From: Hippopus hippopus
Taxonomy: Eukaryota; Mollusca; Bivalvia; Cardiida; Cardiidae
Direction: 5' to 3'
Assembly (NCBI GenBank): GCA_946811185.2
Contig: OX328107.1
Coordinates: forward strand, 14,969,565 to 15,033,564
Length of the DNA stretch: 64,000 nt
This document shows, piece by piece, positions 41,832-53,525 of this stretch (within the stretch, counting starts at the first letter, position 1; each line of letters starts with the position of its first letter). The notes under the pieces were generated by a model. That model ran no database searches. It saw only the letters and a list, made by a program, of their open reading frames with translations, and was not told the DNA's origin. Position numbers and translations under genes: made by a program.

Positions 41832-42689
41832 TGTTTCAGCCATATCACGACTTGTAAGCACATTACAACTTTCCTTAATTTCACAAAAAATGGGGCGAGA
41901 TCCTACAGTGCCTCGCTCAAGGACACTCCCACATGACTAACTCCTCACGCAGGGATTGCAGACGGAGATTTTTATAACAGAAAGTAACGCCTCTGTCACA
42001 ACGAAAAGGTGGACCCGAAACGACTTCGAAGGCCAAAGCTGATAAACTTCGTGTTTAACTTTAAATTTCAGTACTGTTTCAGAAAGTGAGACAATTTGAG
42101 GAAATAGACATCAGTCTGAGGAGAAGAAGTACGGAATTAAGAATAATTTACTCCACTGACTGAAAGATTTTCGTTTATTTATCGTCTCCACCGGTTGCCC
42201 ATATGGACGATGCCCAAAACAGACTGTTTGTTACGTTACAATGAATATCTAAGTTTCGCCTGGAACTTTAACGTGCTCGGTTTATTGCACCGCCAAGGGA
42301 CCCAGGATATAACGTCTAAACCGAAAGAAATTTCTGTAATTTTTGGTGGCCAGAAGTGGGCATCAAACCTATACTGTCAAGTTGCTCGACAGTTGAAGTT
42401 TACAAGTCTCGTGCTTACCATGTGAGCTTTTTGGGCTGTGGTCATCATTACTCCACTAATTGTATCAGATTATTTTGTATGACTACAATTTCATGAACAT
42501 GCGCAAGGTTTTATAAGTACGAAGCCATGCACTATTCAGCAGTACTATTCATCGTTAGCATTTTCAAGGGTTTTAAATGAAATATCATGAAAAATATAAG
42601 GAGGGGGCTCGTTTTTTCAAGCTGTTATATATCATAAAAATCAAGAATATCTAGAAATTTGAGAATACACGTCTTTATATAAAAAAGAA
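41832..42689. other. Unassigned sequence
   Basis: 'tacagtgcctcgctcaagg' (about 41903) resembles a phrase seen in many marine-animal repeats. Open frames exist on both strands at 42195-42425 but neither gives a recognised product. Confidence 0.35.
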
Positions 42690-42951
42690 ATGAGCCATAT
42701 TCTGCGAAAAGGGGGCTTTATGCATCTGCAAAAAGTATCGACCCTAGTTAGCCTGCGCAGTCCGTGCGGGCTGACCCGAGCCATTACTTTTTCCTATTGG
42801 CCAATTTTCTGTATTCCAAGGACCAGTTTACCTCATGATTCAGTCGGTTGTTAGACAAAATTGACTTTTATGGATCCATCATTAAATGTCTTGCTTGGTA
42901 TCATGCATCACGGAGATGCATTAAGCCCCTTTCTGCCAGAGCATGGCCAAA
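42690..42951 (+). mobile_element. MITE family C, well preserved
   Basis: 'tgagccatattctgcgaaaag' to 'aagcccctttctgccagagcatggcc'. Confidence 0.8.
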
Positions 42952-44100
42952 TCTAAGTTCATAAGCAACCAAGCTATAACGATAATCGGTGAAAACATGA
43001 AAAGTATACTCATAATACTGTCACCTTGTATACCGTGGTACTTAGAAAAACCATGGGCCATGCTCATAAAACTTGTGTTCATGCTCAGCTCTGTTCATGC
43101 TCAACTTTACATTTCATTGATGCTTCAAATAATGAGAAATTTTTAAAAAAAAGAGTAATATTAATTTAAGAAGACGGATGAAATTGTTCTTAGATTTAAA
43201 AATACTAGTTGTATCGAATTATATCTGTATCATCTTGAAATTTCATGCTCAACCGAGTTGAGCATGAGAAAAGCATAAGCTCTGAGCCATGACTTAATGT
43301 TCTTTTTGATATTGTACCTAGATCATTATGCATGAACGGGAAATGACGATTTTTTCATGCCATGCAGTTATATCACCCTTAGTCTGCCGAAAGCACAAAA
43401 TAGTAGAAAAAAGTGCATCTCAAAGAAAAGTCTGGTTTGATGCGATGCCATGAGCATTTCGTCTACCAGTGACAGGAGTAGGTCAAACTAAAAGTGTGGA
43501 ATCTTATAAGTGTATTGCCATACATCCGATTATGAGATTGGTCTCGAAAACCTTCGGTAGTTTTGCATTCAGACAAAATGGTTACCCTTTGAATTTTCTT
43601 TCTTAAAGATACATCTTTATTCGTTTTCATCCAGTCTTTTTTTTACCGATTTCATTTTTCTAACTATAATAATTCTTGTATCTTCATGCCAAATGTTGCC
43701 CCTCACGGTTGCAAGGTTGCACAGATTACGACGGATAGAAAATACATTTCATTCTCTGGAGGCTATCAAAGACATCACAACCACAGTTTCCAGTTTTAAA
43801 TCGAAGACAAATTCCTTTAGTTTCTTTATCCCATACACCGTATATCGATTTTCTATCTATATTTACACAGCTGACTAGATTCTACACACTATCAATTTTT
43901 AACAGCGTCTGTTTACTCTCTGGCTGTAAAGATGTATCATCAAGTGCATGCATGCTAATGTATGTTTGTGCGCTGGACAAAATGTCTATGGCTTTACTAA
44001 ATTTTTATGACAATTTTTAGATAGCCTCGGAAATATGAATATGAGGCCTGACTATGACTCTAGCAAAACAACTTGTAATTTCTATTGTTGTGCTCGTGTT
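42952..44100. other. Unassigned sequence with an 11-bp-arm hairpin
   Basis: tcatgctcaac / gttgagcatga (43243-43267) is a perfect hairpin with a 3-nt loop, echoed by 'gttcatgctcaac' near 43094. No exon recognised. Confidence 0.45.
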
Positions 44101-44312
44101 TTAACCCTTAGGCATCTGAGCGCGACTCACTGACCTTTCGTAGGCAGTGTAGATCAAAAGCAGACTGCACAGAACGTGCAGACTGATCTTGGATCTACAC
44201 TGTCTGATAAAGGAATACTTTTCTCCAAAAAGAAAGTATGAAATAGCATTGTTCGGATTTTTTTCTATCAGCTTCAATATTTCATTCAACTTATTTATAT
44301 GTAGAGGAAACA
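44101..44312 (+). mobile_element. MITE family A
   Basis: 'ttaacccttaggcatctgag' start, palindrome 'gactgcacagaacgtgcag' intact; right end decayed. Confidence 0.75.
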
Positions 44313-44448
44313 CAGACAGGAGAATCGTCGGTAACGTGTATTTTTCCCGATTAAAATTCTGCAATCCGCTGGCGCATCTTCTCCAAGACATGACGTGTGA
44401 TTTTTTCAGACTTCCAAAAACTGCCTCTCGGAGACTCTCTGGTGTTGT

Positions 44449-44634
44449 TTAGATAGATACAAATTGATCATATATCGCATCTCCAGTGATTAAAGTGCGG
44501 GGGCGGCAGTTAATCAAACTTCTACAATAATAGCTGTCATAATCAATACCTCCTAGCACGCGCCAAAACCCGCCTTTTGCCAAATTTGTGAGACTTAGGA
44601 GAATTGAAGTTAGGACCTTTGCAATGTAAATCAA
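44449..44634 (-). CDS. Candidate minus-strand terminal exon, unidentified
   Basis: Minus-strand frame of about 55-61 codons ending in TAA at 44449-44451, more GC-rich than its surroundings. The reading includes LTSILLSLTNLAKGGFWRV, IDYDSYYC and CRPRTLITGDAIYDQF. An acceptor-like ttgcaaag precedes the GTC CTA codons. No homology recognised. The opposite strand is shorter in this stretch. Low confidence; listed because the composition is coding-like and no repeat family covers it. Confidence 0.22.
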   Translation of the reverse strand: MIYIAKVLTSILLSLTNLAKGGFWRVLGGIDYDSYYCRSLINCRPRTLITGDAIYDQFVSI

Positions 44635-44639
44635 TGCTT

Positions 44640-45240
44640 ACCCATAAATATTGGAACAGAGAGTGATGAAAAAAATCTATTTTAGAAGTTAATTTACAAT
44701 GAAATAATAGGCTATGATAATGTAATTAATTAAGGGGAGAGTAAATGTTCGCCAAAATCTCCAGTCTTTTTAGATTGTCTGTAAACTTCAAAAACATGGC
44801 AGTTTAGTGGCTATATTGCTGATCAAAAGCTAAATATGTTAGTGCACCTCACTTTTGATAGTACTTTTACCAAAGAAATCTCTCTCTCTCTCTCTTGTTA
44901 GTGTTACGATGACATTGGACTTAGTGTATGGTTATCACGAAAAATATTAATATTCTACAAGTTAATTACCGGGTTGTTGATAAAAACGTACATGGCTATG
45001 ATTCCCATTGGAATTGGGCCGTTATTTTTGTCCAGCAATTAAAGATGAACTGTTCGAGCAAAAAAAACTATCATGCATACAGAGCACTCTCACTTTTACT
45101 CATTACCTCCTGAAGCAAACATGTGACAGACATCTTTGAACTATTTTGTGATATAATCAGGGGCATTGCCAAATATGTAGCAAAGACAAAACTCCATGAC
45201 TAAGGCCTGGGCAGAACTTTCGCACATTCGGCTTTATACC
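44640..45240. other. Unassigned sequence
   Basis: Contains a short (CT)n at 44881-44895; nothing else recognised. Confidence 0.4.
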
Positions 45241-45249
45241 GGTCGGCGT

Positions 45250-45255
45250 TTTTTT

Positions 45256-45287
<32 letters not shown>

Positions 45288-45294
45288 TTTTTTG
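45250..45294. repeat. Poly-T tract
   Basis: About 45 bp of T with a single C; could be a retroposed poly(A) tail on the minus strand, but no body was found. Confidence 0.8.
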
Positions 45295-45660
45295 AGAAGG
45301 CTTACTTGCAAAAATTGATGTTAAAGCAAAGGCTTCAAGGCTGCCTCTTGCTACATGTCTGATAATCAAAACGAACTAAGGTTCATGAATACCCTTTAAA
45401 AGCATTATGACCACAAGGTAAACCACCACTTAATTTTCAAAAAATAAAAAACGACAACAACGATGACAACAACAATTAGAACAACAACATAGTTCATGTA
45501 CAATGTAGACGGTAACAAGTTGGCTTCTTTACAAAAGAAGCCAGGAGAGGTCAGCATCAATGTTTTCAAATAGTTGGCTTTCAATTTCAATACATTTTGG
45601 TACATGTAAACAAACAAGTAAAAAAGCCGCCGCGTAGACACCTCATATGCTTTACGGTGT

Positions 45661-46206
45661 GCGGTAAAAAAGCCAGAGGTAAAAAAGCCATAGGTAAAAA
45701 GGCCATAGGTAAAAAAGCCAGAAGTAATACGGTAAAAAAGCCATAGGTAATAAGGCCAGAGGTAAAAAAGCCAGAGCTAATTTAGTAGTATATGATGTAG
45801 AGAAAGCTTTTTATTTCTGAAAATCTTTAGAAGTATTTTGGGAAAAGGAGAAGCCAATTTTTCCTTTTCCCACAATGTTTTATATCCTATCTTGATGTGC
45901 CCATCCTTTTTGATAATATAAAATTAATCTTTATTTAGATACCACATATGCTTTACATAGAGTATGGTTAATTCTTTTAATTTACATAATAAATGTTAAA
46001 ATTAATGCACAAATCATTATAAATCATTTTTATTAAATCTCTCTCTCTCTCTCTCTGGTATTTTCTTAATAAACCATATATACTAAATTAACTCTGGCTT
46101 TTTTACCTCTGGCCTTATTACCTATGGCTTTTTTACCGTTTTACTTCTGGCTTTTTTACCTATGGCCTTTTTACCTATGGCCTTTTTACCTATGGCTTTT
46201 TTACCT
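45661..46206. mobile_element. Fold-back element with arms of 14-15-bp sub-repeats ('ggtaaaaaagccata')
   Basis: Left arm 45661-45785 and right arm 46082-46206 are inverted over about 125 bp with very few differences. Each arm is a run of 'ggtaaaaaagccagag', 'ggtaaaaaggccata' type units. The loop of about 296 bp holds a family B core (near 45838-45880) and a (CT)n run (46039-46056). Confidence 0.85.
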
Positions 46207-46865
46207 AGATTCATGCTTTACATGACTGTCATTTGACCTTCTTGTCGCGTTTTCAAGTCGCATGATCTTGTCCAGCAGTCTTCTTTCTCTTTTTTAACGA
46301 AATTCTTCTTATTTTTTCTTTTGCTTAGATTTATTTGCTAAGTGAAAAATTACAATTATTTGAGGGGTCATTTGCAGCCATGGCAAATTAATATAACAAC
46401 TATTTTTTTCTGAAATTCGTCATATAAAAATAAACCACGTCTATTTCCTGTTTCGGTTTTTTGATTTCGCTTTATGTACAAAACCATGACGAAACAGACT
46501 GTGTATCAGAACAATTTCGCAAGAAAAATGGACTTAGACAGCAAATTCTGTGGCAGTCTGCCTTTTAAACTCACCACTGTTAGAGAGGTCTGATGACCTC
46601 TCCAATAAAGGCAGATTCACGTTTCGAGAGCAAAAGATGTATGTATCATGAAAGAAAAGATGAGTACTTTCGATTATGATCATAATCATTAATATTACTA
46701 TTATTTTTGAAACTGCAATAAAAACGATTTTGGTTTGAGAAAACAGTATGTGGTCCTTTGAATCTTTTTTCAAGTTTGAGGAAAAAAGAATATGCCGATC
46801 GTTAAGCCTTGCCATGCCATGTGTCGCTTAAACTGGTTTTAAAAATGTCGCAAACAGGTAAAGAA
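46207..46865. other. Unassigned sequence
   Basis: A 93-codon minus frame at 46534-46815 has no motif or splice support. Confidence 0.35.
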
Positions 46866-47100
46866 GGGGTTAGCCCTTACAAAACAATCCCCTGTTTGAA
46901 CGACTCAGGAAAAGCAGCCCTTTGAAAACATTGGTGGGAAAAGGAGATAATGCTTACCAGAAACATTTTCTCCCTTTCAAACAATGTTTCCAACGCTCTC
47001 GGAGACAAATTTCAAAATTGAAGTCATATCTTATTTGTGGTCTGTAACTATATAAAATTTGGACGAATCCAAAAGTTTGTTGTGTTGTAAAGAGTGAACC
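46866..47100 (+). mobile_element. MITE family B
   Basis: 'gttagcccttacaaaacaatc' to 'tttgttgtgttgtaaagag'; good central hairpin. Confidence 0.75.
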
Positions 47101-47215
47101 CTTTCAGAGCTAAAGAAAAAAAAATGTCTTTTGCCGACGGCATAGATCAAGGTCTGATTGTATAGAACAAGCCCCTCTATGATATATACCGTCCACTTAC
47201 TTAGATTAGAAAAAT
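47098..47215. mobile_element. Family A relative, degraded
   Basis: 'aaccctttcagagctaaag', 'gccgacggcatagatcaagg', 'atatataccgtccact': same variant as 26.5 and 27.16 kb. Confidence 0.45.
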
Positions 47216-47450
47216 AGGATAAAAATGTTTCAGGATTTCACTGAAATGTATTTTGATCAGCCATCGGTAGAGGTCAAGTTTATAAATTGGGAGCTGAACA
47301 GAGTTCAATGGCTTCTGCTCATTACCTCCAATAGAGGACTTTTTTTTTTCTAAAATATTGCGACAGACCACTTCTGAAAGTATGACATGGAGGAATCATA
47401 AATCTCAATTTCTACTTTAACCGCAACGTTTCCATATGTATTCTTGTCAG

Positions 47451-47650
47451 TCTTTTACCACACAATCCCGTTTTTTTGTGACCCTGAACAGACGACTTTT
47501 GAAAGCATTGTGGAAGATCTCCTTTTCCGACAGTGTTTTCTACCCTTTGAGCTCAGACTTTCGTCGATGGGCTACGTCAAATGTCGTCTGCAAACGTTTT
47601 GAATTTTAATACACTGTAAGTGTAGAATTTTCTCGTTTTGCAAAGAATTC
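47451..47650 (+). mobile_element. MITE family B, half palindrome lost
   Basis: 'cttttaccacacaatcccg' to 'tttctcgttttgcaaagaa'; only the right palindrome arm 'gatctccttttccgacagtg' remains. Confidence 0.65.
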
Positions 47651-48149
47651 CTTGTAAGTCAAAATTTACATTTATTTTCCACTTTTCACAATGACATTTT
47701 CAATTTTGTCTGTTGTCAGGTTTGTTTGCGAATGTAAAAAGCTATGCTTGATCAATTTCAGAAAGGTAAAACAGTGAGCAAATGGATTTTGAGGTTTTTA
47801 GAACTTGTCAATTTCTTCCTGTTCTGACCGGATATACCAGGTGTTAAGTTGACATTTCAACGGGGTATAAGGTCGTGTTACAAACAGGTGACATTTCCTT
47901 TACAAATGTTGAAATAACAAGAACAGGTGGTCACAAACAGGTACTATTTCCTGTGAACATGCAACGTGACTTAGGCCCCAGTCACATGTATACATTGACG
48001 AGGGCTGATCCAGAAATTTGCTCACTTGCTTGTAATACCAAAACAGTTTGTACAAGAAAGGGATATAAATTTTTTGTGCATTTGCAATCCATAATTTTGT
48101 AAGAAAAAATTATGTTAAATGATAATTCATAACATAAATTGCAAAATAA
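47651..48149. other. Unassigned sequence
   Basis: 'acaaacaggtgacatttcc' and 'acaaacaggtactatttcc' (about 47881 and 47933) form a small direct repeat; no product recognised for the 75-codon frame at 47875. Confidence 0.35.
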
Positions 48150-48668
48150 GAGGGCCATGATGACCTTGAAGTCGCTCACCTGAGCCTCTTGTTAAAAAAT
48201 GACCCTCTTCCGAGATATTATGACAAACAGACAAACAGTCTAAAAAACTTTCGTGAGTATTTGACTGAAAATGTGGCCTCTACAGTATGCTACAGTTTTT
48301 TTTTTTTTTGTTTTTTCTCCCCAAAATTTGACCTAGCGACCAAGTTTTTGACCGTTCGTGACCCATTTTCGAACTTGTCTTGGATATCATCAAGACAAAC
48401 ATCCTGACTAACTTTCATGAATATTGGACCGAAAATGTGCCCCCAAGTGTATACAAAAGGGTTTTCTTAACTTTGACCTGGTGACTTAGTTTTTGACCCG
48501 ACGTGACTCATTTTTTAACACGTCCGAGATATTATAAAGACAAATATTCTGACCTAGTGTCATGATTATCGGACTGAAATGTGACTCCTAGAGCGTACAC
48601 AAAGAAAAATTGGCGACGGATGACGCACACAGCACGATCATAAAAGCTCTCCTTGAGCACTTTGTGTT
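48150..48668 (+). repeat. Bivalve-type 'ACCTACTTTTTGACCC' repeat, second site
   Basis: Starts 'gggccatgatgaccttgaag' and 'gctcacctgagcctcttg', then about three units with 'gaaaatgtggcctctacag', 'tttgacctagcgacc' and 'gatatcatcaagacaaac', and ends 'aaagctctccttgagcac'. Related to 36840-38170. Confidence 0.7.
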
Positions 48669-48743
48669 TAGGTGAGGTTAAAACACTGCAAAGACAATGA
48701 CCATCCTACCCATCTTTGCAGAATAGGTCCTAGGATATTTTTG

Positions 48744-49572
48744 GTAGTAATCGGAAAGAAAGTACATGTATCAGGAAAAAAAGTATCAATTTTTGCTAGG
48801 AAAGAAAGTATCGGAAAAAAAGAATCAGTTTCTGTTGAAGTTGTGATACTTTATCAGTTTTTATTTTAGATCATATAACTATGATTTTGTTTCCTTATGT
48901 ATGATGTGTAAGCACACCAAAAATGCTAGTTAGAAAAAATTTCTCTTTTTTTTTTCAACAACGTTTTCAAACGCCTTCTTCCTCAGGGCCGTAAAACTAG
49001 GGCTTATCTTGTAAAAGTTAAATTTTGGATTGTGTTAAATACTATTTGGGAAAAAAAAGGAAATTTCCTGTTACAAGCAAATTCTCATCTAATGATTCCA
49101 CTATTTTTTAATTCGGATTAATGTCAGGTTTGTTGAAAGGCAGAACTGCATATTATTAACAGTTTCGCAGTATCAATGACTTTATCAGAGTGAAAATTAG
49201 ACCTCAATTAAGATTAGGCAGATTGCAAATTATACAAATAAATAAGTACCAATAAAAAACACCTTAATTACTACTGCTATGCCCCAATCTGTTGCAGGTA
49301 TCAAGTATCAAACATGACTGTTTCCACATTTCTTCTCAATGTCAGACCAGGAAAAAAAATGTACAAATATCAGATTTTCATTCTTTTAACAATCATATTT
49401 AGCATATCTACTGAATTTTCACATCATATACCATGTGAACTTAGTGTATTTTTTGGCAACTGATACTTTTTTTCCTGGTACTTTTTTTTCTGATACTTTT
49501 TATCCTGATTCTCTTTTTCCTGATACTTTCTTTCCTGACACTTTCTTTCCTACAATTATTTTTCGTAATGGT
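48744..49572. mobile_element. Fold-back element with arms of 14-16-bp sub-repeats ('aggaaagaaagtatc')
   Basis: Left arm 48744-48836 (caggaaaaaaagtatca, taggaaagaaagtatcg) and right arm 49456-49572 (its complement, tgatactttctttcctg) are inverted but more diverged than at 45.7 kb. The loop includes a family B fragment (48905-49090). Confidence 0.7.
48905..49090 (-). mobile_element. MITE family B, fragments
   Basis: 'aaaatgctagttagaaaaaa', 'caacaacgttttcaaacgcc', 'cctcagggccgtaaaac'. Confidence 0.45.
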
Positions 49573-50700
49573 CTCCAGAACCACCTTTAGCATCCCTATT
49601 AGCGTAGATTCTGGAAATTTTATTATTTATAAGTGTCTTCATTCTGCATGTATGTTATTAGTCCAAATAGTTTGAATTTTATATACCTATTTACCCTTTA
49701 ATATTTATTTAACTAAATTTGTCACATTTTATTCTCTTGTGCATGTAAGGTCTAATGTTTTATGTAGCAAATGCGATCTCCTTCAAACTGCTTCAATAAC
49801 GTAAAAGAATTTCACTTATCTTTAGGATTAGGTTCTAGTTTTTTTTTTTTTTGTAATTTTGATGTTATTCGTCAAAAATGGCAATTATTAAGGAAAAGAT
49901 TAAGAGTTCTATTTTCCGAGAACTATACAGACTGTGAAAGGAGTACGCGATAAGGAGTAATTAAAATAATCATTACTTCCTGGACCATGGCCACTTTTAG
50001 CACCAGTTTTATTCAAAAATATTCAGCCGATGACTGGCTGAACAATGGCTGAATAATGGCCAGGTTCGTGTAGTAATTAATGAAAAACTGATCAATGAAT
50101 TAAGGAACTCGTCAACGAAATAGGAAATAATATCGAGCGATAACTGCTGATTTTTGTCCATCTTATTCGCAGTGTGAGTTTATTTCAGAGACAGATATGT
50201 TATGGGCCCTAGATGATCGTTTTGTTATCCTAATTTGTTTCCGTGAATAATATACAAGAGTGATAGCATATATCCACAGTAGATATTGACATACAGAACT
50301 TCTGAATGATAGCTAAATATTGCCCTCCCACGCTTGCCATGTGAAACCTTTCCTTGGTAGTACAATATACCTAGGGCTTCAGCATAATTACCGAATTGGC
50401 TATTTAGGTTCTCGGATCTCACTTATTAGCGTCTGCAGGCAACATTTTCGTAATGCTGCACATCGCCTTAAACATTATGGTAACTGAAGAAATTTTGTAG
50501 ATAGAACCACAAATTATATCGTTTTGAAAGTCGTCGGTGGCAACATTTGGTTCAGGGCCGGTTTTCACCAACTGTTCTCAAAAATCACTTCTGTTTTATC
50601 ATCATCGAAATTTCACACACACAAAAAAAAAAAGCCAGCTGTGACACTTCTTCAGGCTTTTTCTATTATTTTACAAACAGCTTATTCTCATCCCTCCCAG
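49573..50700. other. Unassigned sequence upstream of the 50.7-kb exon
   Basis: AT-rich with a T15 run at 49839. The last 60 bp hold a good pyrimidine tract and acceptor. No upstream exon with signal peptide could be picked out. Confidence 0.4.
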
Positions 50701-50849
50701 GTGACCTTGAGAAAGCGTGTTACAAGAGGCGCAAAAATAACGGACAACGGTATGAAAAAATCGAGTATATATTTGGACCATACTTGCCTCGTCTCGAGGG
50801 ACGAATTGTTATGAATGAAAGAAGACGTCATTTACATAACACAAATTGA
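50701..50849 (+). CDS. Probable terminal exon of an unidentified gene
   Basis: A strong acceptor, cttattctcatccctcccag (50681-50700), precedes an open segment entered in phase 1 (the split codon reads GGT if the previous exon ends in G), then 48 residues and TGA at 50847-50849. The peptide is basic and aromatic, with YKRRKNNGQRYEKIEYIFG and a C-terminal MNERRRHLHNTN. Codon choice and composition differ from the AT-rich surroundings. No family was recognised. RLEGRIVMNERR is faintly like a decayed EF loop plus helix, but ligand positions are missing, so I do not call one. It could be the last exon of a separate gene starting between 29.5 and 50.7 kb, or an alternative last exon of the EF-hand gene, whose introns share this phase. 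Confidence 0.45.
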
Positions 50850-50999
50850 AATTACGAGCTATCGTCTCGTTAGAGTAAACCATATTTATTCCGACTGCTG
50901 TTGCGTCCCACGTGACATTTTTCCTGTGAAGAAAGTCTGGCTAAGGGGAAGTGATTGATAATTATTCTTTCTTGACGTTAAATTCGATGATACAAAGTG

Positions 51000-51245
51000 T
51001 TAAATGAACAGCGTTTACTTTGCTAAGGGTAAGTTGAACCCTGAATTCATAATGCACGATGCCAAAACAGTCATTGCATGATATGAATCCATTTTGTCGA
51101 AAAGCCGGCTGCATCATGAGGTAAAATGTTCCTTTGACATGCAATGATTACCGGTAGCAAAAAAAAAAGAAAAAAATTAGTATCAGTTCAGCTTGTGCAT
51201 ACTACACAGGTTGAGATGGGTCGATATATTTGCAGTTGCAGAAAC
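51000..51245 (-). mobile_element. MITE family C, degraded
   Basis: 'cataatgcacgatgccaaaac', 'atgaatccattttgtcg', 'ccggctgcatcatgagg', 'cttgtgcatactacacagg'. Confidence 0.6.
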
Positions 51246-51994
51246 GCACAATTATGTTTTCATACAGCAAACCTTTGTAAACAAGCACATGTTTTCTCAA
51301 ATTATTGCAACTCAATTCTCCATGTCAACATAAATCTAACTCGATAAACCTTTCATTAACACTTTATATTATTGCTTGTTTTGGGGAATACAGGTTTAAA
51401 ACCTAGAACCGTGATGAAATAATATAAACATTGTTGTGTTGGGTTTTTGAATTATCTCGTCACGGTACGTGATTTTAAACTTGCTATTCCTACAGCATAT
51501 AAACTGATAATAAAACGTTTATCGAGTGAGAGTAATAGAAGACATGGAACAAAAAAACCTAGAATACGGTCCAAGCGATCCTACTTTTAAACGAATTATG
51601 TGTTTTATGGCAAAATCTGCAAATGAATCTTACCACTCACGTAGAATATGTAGAATGTTATGCATTGTTTTTAAATAAGATATGATAGTCTCTTTAGGCC
51701 AGTCAACCTAGCCGAAAACAGCACCAAACTTGGAACTAATTGCAAAAGAAATGATTTTTGTCATTTTCATTTCATGTTATACCTCAGTAATCACAAGAAA
51801 AAAATTGCAGTCTGAACTATGACGGGAAGTTGTCAAAAAATGTTCTCGAATAGGTCCACCATAAATTTCCCATCATCATCTAGTTTTTCAACAAAATGCC
51901 ATTTTATGCAAGGTACTAAATGGAAAATGATGTTTTGTCACCTTATTTGTAAAACTGGTACTGCAGGAAAGATTGTAATCTCAATATTTTTTGT
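51246..51994. other. Unassigned sequence
   Basis: Possible 3' region of the gene ending at 50849; aataaaac at about 51509 is a candidate poly(A) signal on the plus strand. Nothing else recognised. Confidence 0.35.
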
Positions 51995-52325
51995 TTTCAG
52001 AATAAAACTAGAGCTGTCACTGAATGTGACTTAATACCCCCGCCAGCGCTTTGACAGAAAAAAAAGTGTCAAGTTCAAGGGGAGATAATTCCTCAACCAG
52101 GAGGAGTTGACACTTGAAAATTGCGTCTTGCAAACCTTCAATATATGATCAATATATGTGCAAAGTTTCAATACAATTGAAGGAAAACTGTAGGAGGAGT
52201 TCGCGACACAAAATTACTAGTATTTTGTACACAGACGGACACACGGACGGACGGACACACGGACGGACAGACAGGCTGATTCCAGTATACCCCCGAAAAC
52301 ATTCGTTTTGCGGGGGTATAACAAG
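51995..52325 (+). repeat. Dispersed 'GACGGACGG ... gcgggggtataa' repeat
   Basis: Starts 'ctagagctgtcactgaatg' with 'acttaatacccccgcc' and ends 'ttcgttttgcgggggtataac': the ends 'atacccccg' and 'cgggggtat' are inverted. It has a GGAC-rich run (52236-52275). The same layout is seen at 61.6-61.95 kb. Confidence 0.65.
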
Positions 52326-52722
52326 AAAACAAATAGAAGTTAATTGTTGCGATACCGTATTAATTTACCCCACCCACTTAGCCTATGATGCATTTTTCAA
52401 ATTTTTTGTAAATTAATGAATTGCAACACATTAAATACATTTAATACACAAATCTGTTTGAAATAAAACCTTTATATGGCAAAACATCATCATCATGTGC
52501 ATATGCAATGCAAATGCAGATCCAGGGTAGGGGGGGGCGGGGCCTATATACATGTAGATGTAAATAATACATGTATCCGAGTCTTTGGCATAGCCCAAAT
52601 ACATTACTTGCTCTGTAACATAAATGATTGCAAGAGAACAATCAAATTTAGAATTCTTACAGTACTACAGTTGCCAATATCGCAACATTTCCCTTTGTAA
52701 TTTCACCTTTTAATTTCACTTT
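52326..52722. other. Unassigned sequence
   Basis: Short G-tract 'aggggggggcggggcc' near 52529; nothing else. Confidence 0.4.
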
Positions 52723-52913
52723 TTAACCCTTTATGAACAATCCCATGTTTTACGAGTCTGACATACATGCGTTTTGAAAATTTTTGGGAAACAGCGAAAT
52801 GGCTCATGACGAGCAAATTCTCTTATATCCATAGTATTTCCTCCAATAAAAACCCGTATAAATGTACCACGTTTACTTTTTCATCTGCAGGAGCTTTAAA
52901 TTTAGAAGAATCT
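52723..52913 (+). mobile_element. MITE family B, diverged
   Basis: 'ttaaccctttatgaacaatcc' start, 'ttcatctgcaggagc' near the end. Confidence 0.6.
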
Positions 52914-53430
52914 ACAATACATGGATCCGTGGAAATCGATATTTGACCAATCAGGTCATCGCATTTATTTTACCCGATGTGCAGCCTTGTTGTCTGCTAT
53001 TTCGGCTCCCAAACAAACGACTGTTAACGTTGGAGGGATGCGATGGTTTTTATTTATTTTGTGCTTTTAAACGTTTGAATTTAAGAAAAAGTTTAGAATA
53101 TGTGCTTTTCGAACGTGTACCGCTGACGTGAGATCACGCAGAGGCTGTAGACCAGTTTGAATTATGATAATGACTGAAAATGGGACATATGCAAAAAGGG
53201 TTCTGATCAGCGCTACATTACACAATGGATTAATTATTGCTTTAGTTTTTTTTCCCTCTGAAAGATTTGGAAAAAAAATGTTTTAAAGTGGAAAACAAAG
53301 GTAAAAATAGATCTGTATGAAATACTAATCAAAATATAATATGTTTACTTGAATAGCTAACCTTTTTCAGTAACCTATGCACATCCAAAAAGTGGCAGTT
53401 GTCATCAATGTTTCAGTTTGACGTTAATCT
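52914..53430. other. Unassigned sequence
   Basis: Open plus frame to 53131 without recognised product. aatacatggatccgtgg (52917-52933) is inverted at 54423-54440. Confidence 0.35.
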
Positions 53431-53525
53431 TAACCCTTGGTGCATGAAGAATATGCTACATGTGTAGATATAGATCAGATTGCAAATAACATGCAGTTTA
53501 ATCTTGGATTAAAACTATCTGCTAT
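53431..53525 (+). mobile_element. MITE family A, degraded
   Basis: 'taacccttggtgcatgaag', 'tagatcagattgcaaataac', 'tttaatcttggatt'. Confidence 0.45.

Noticed and set aside
42195..42425. 76-codon plus-strand ORF
   Set aside because: No homology recognised and the minus strand looks equally plausible; no splice support.
43693..43878. 61-codon plus-strand ORF
   Set aside because: Ends in hydrophobic AT-rich filler and has no acceptor, donor or motif.
50524..50814. Alternative frame across the 50.7-kb acceptor
   Set aside because: It crosses a pyrimidine tract and A-run upstream, and the phase-1 frame after the acceptor has better composition.
52862..53131. 89-codon plus-strand ORF
   Set aside because: Starts inside a family B element; the remainder has no recognised product.
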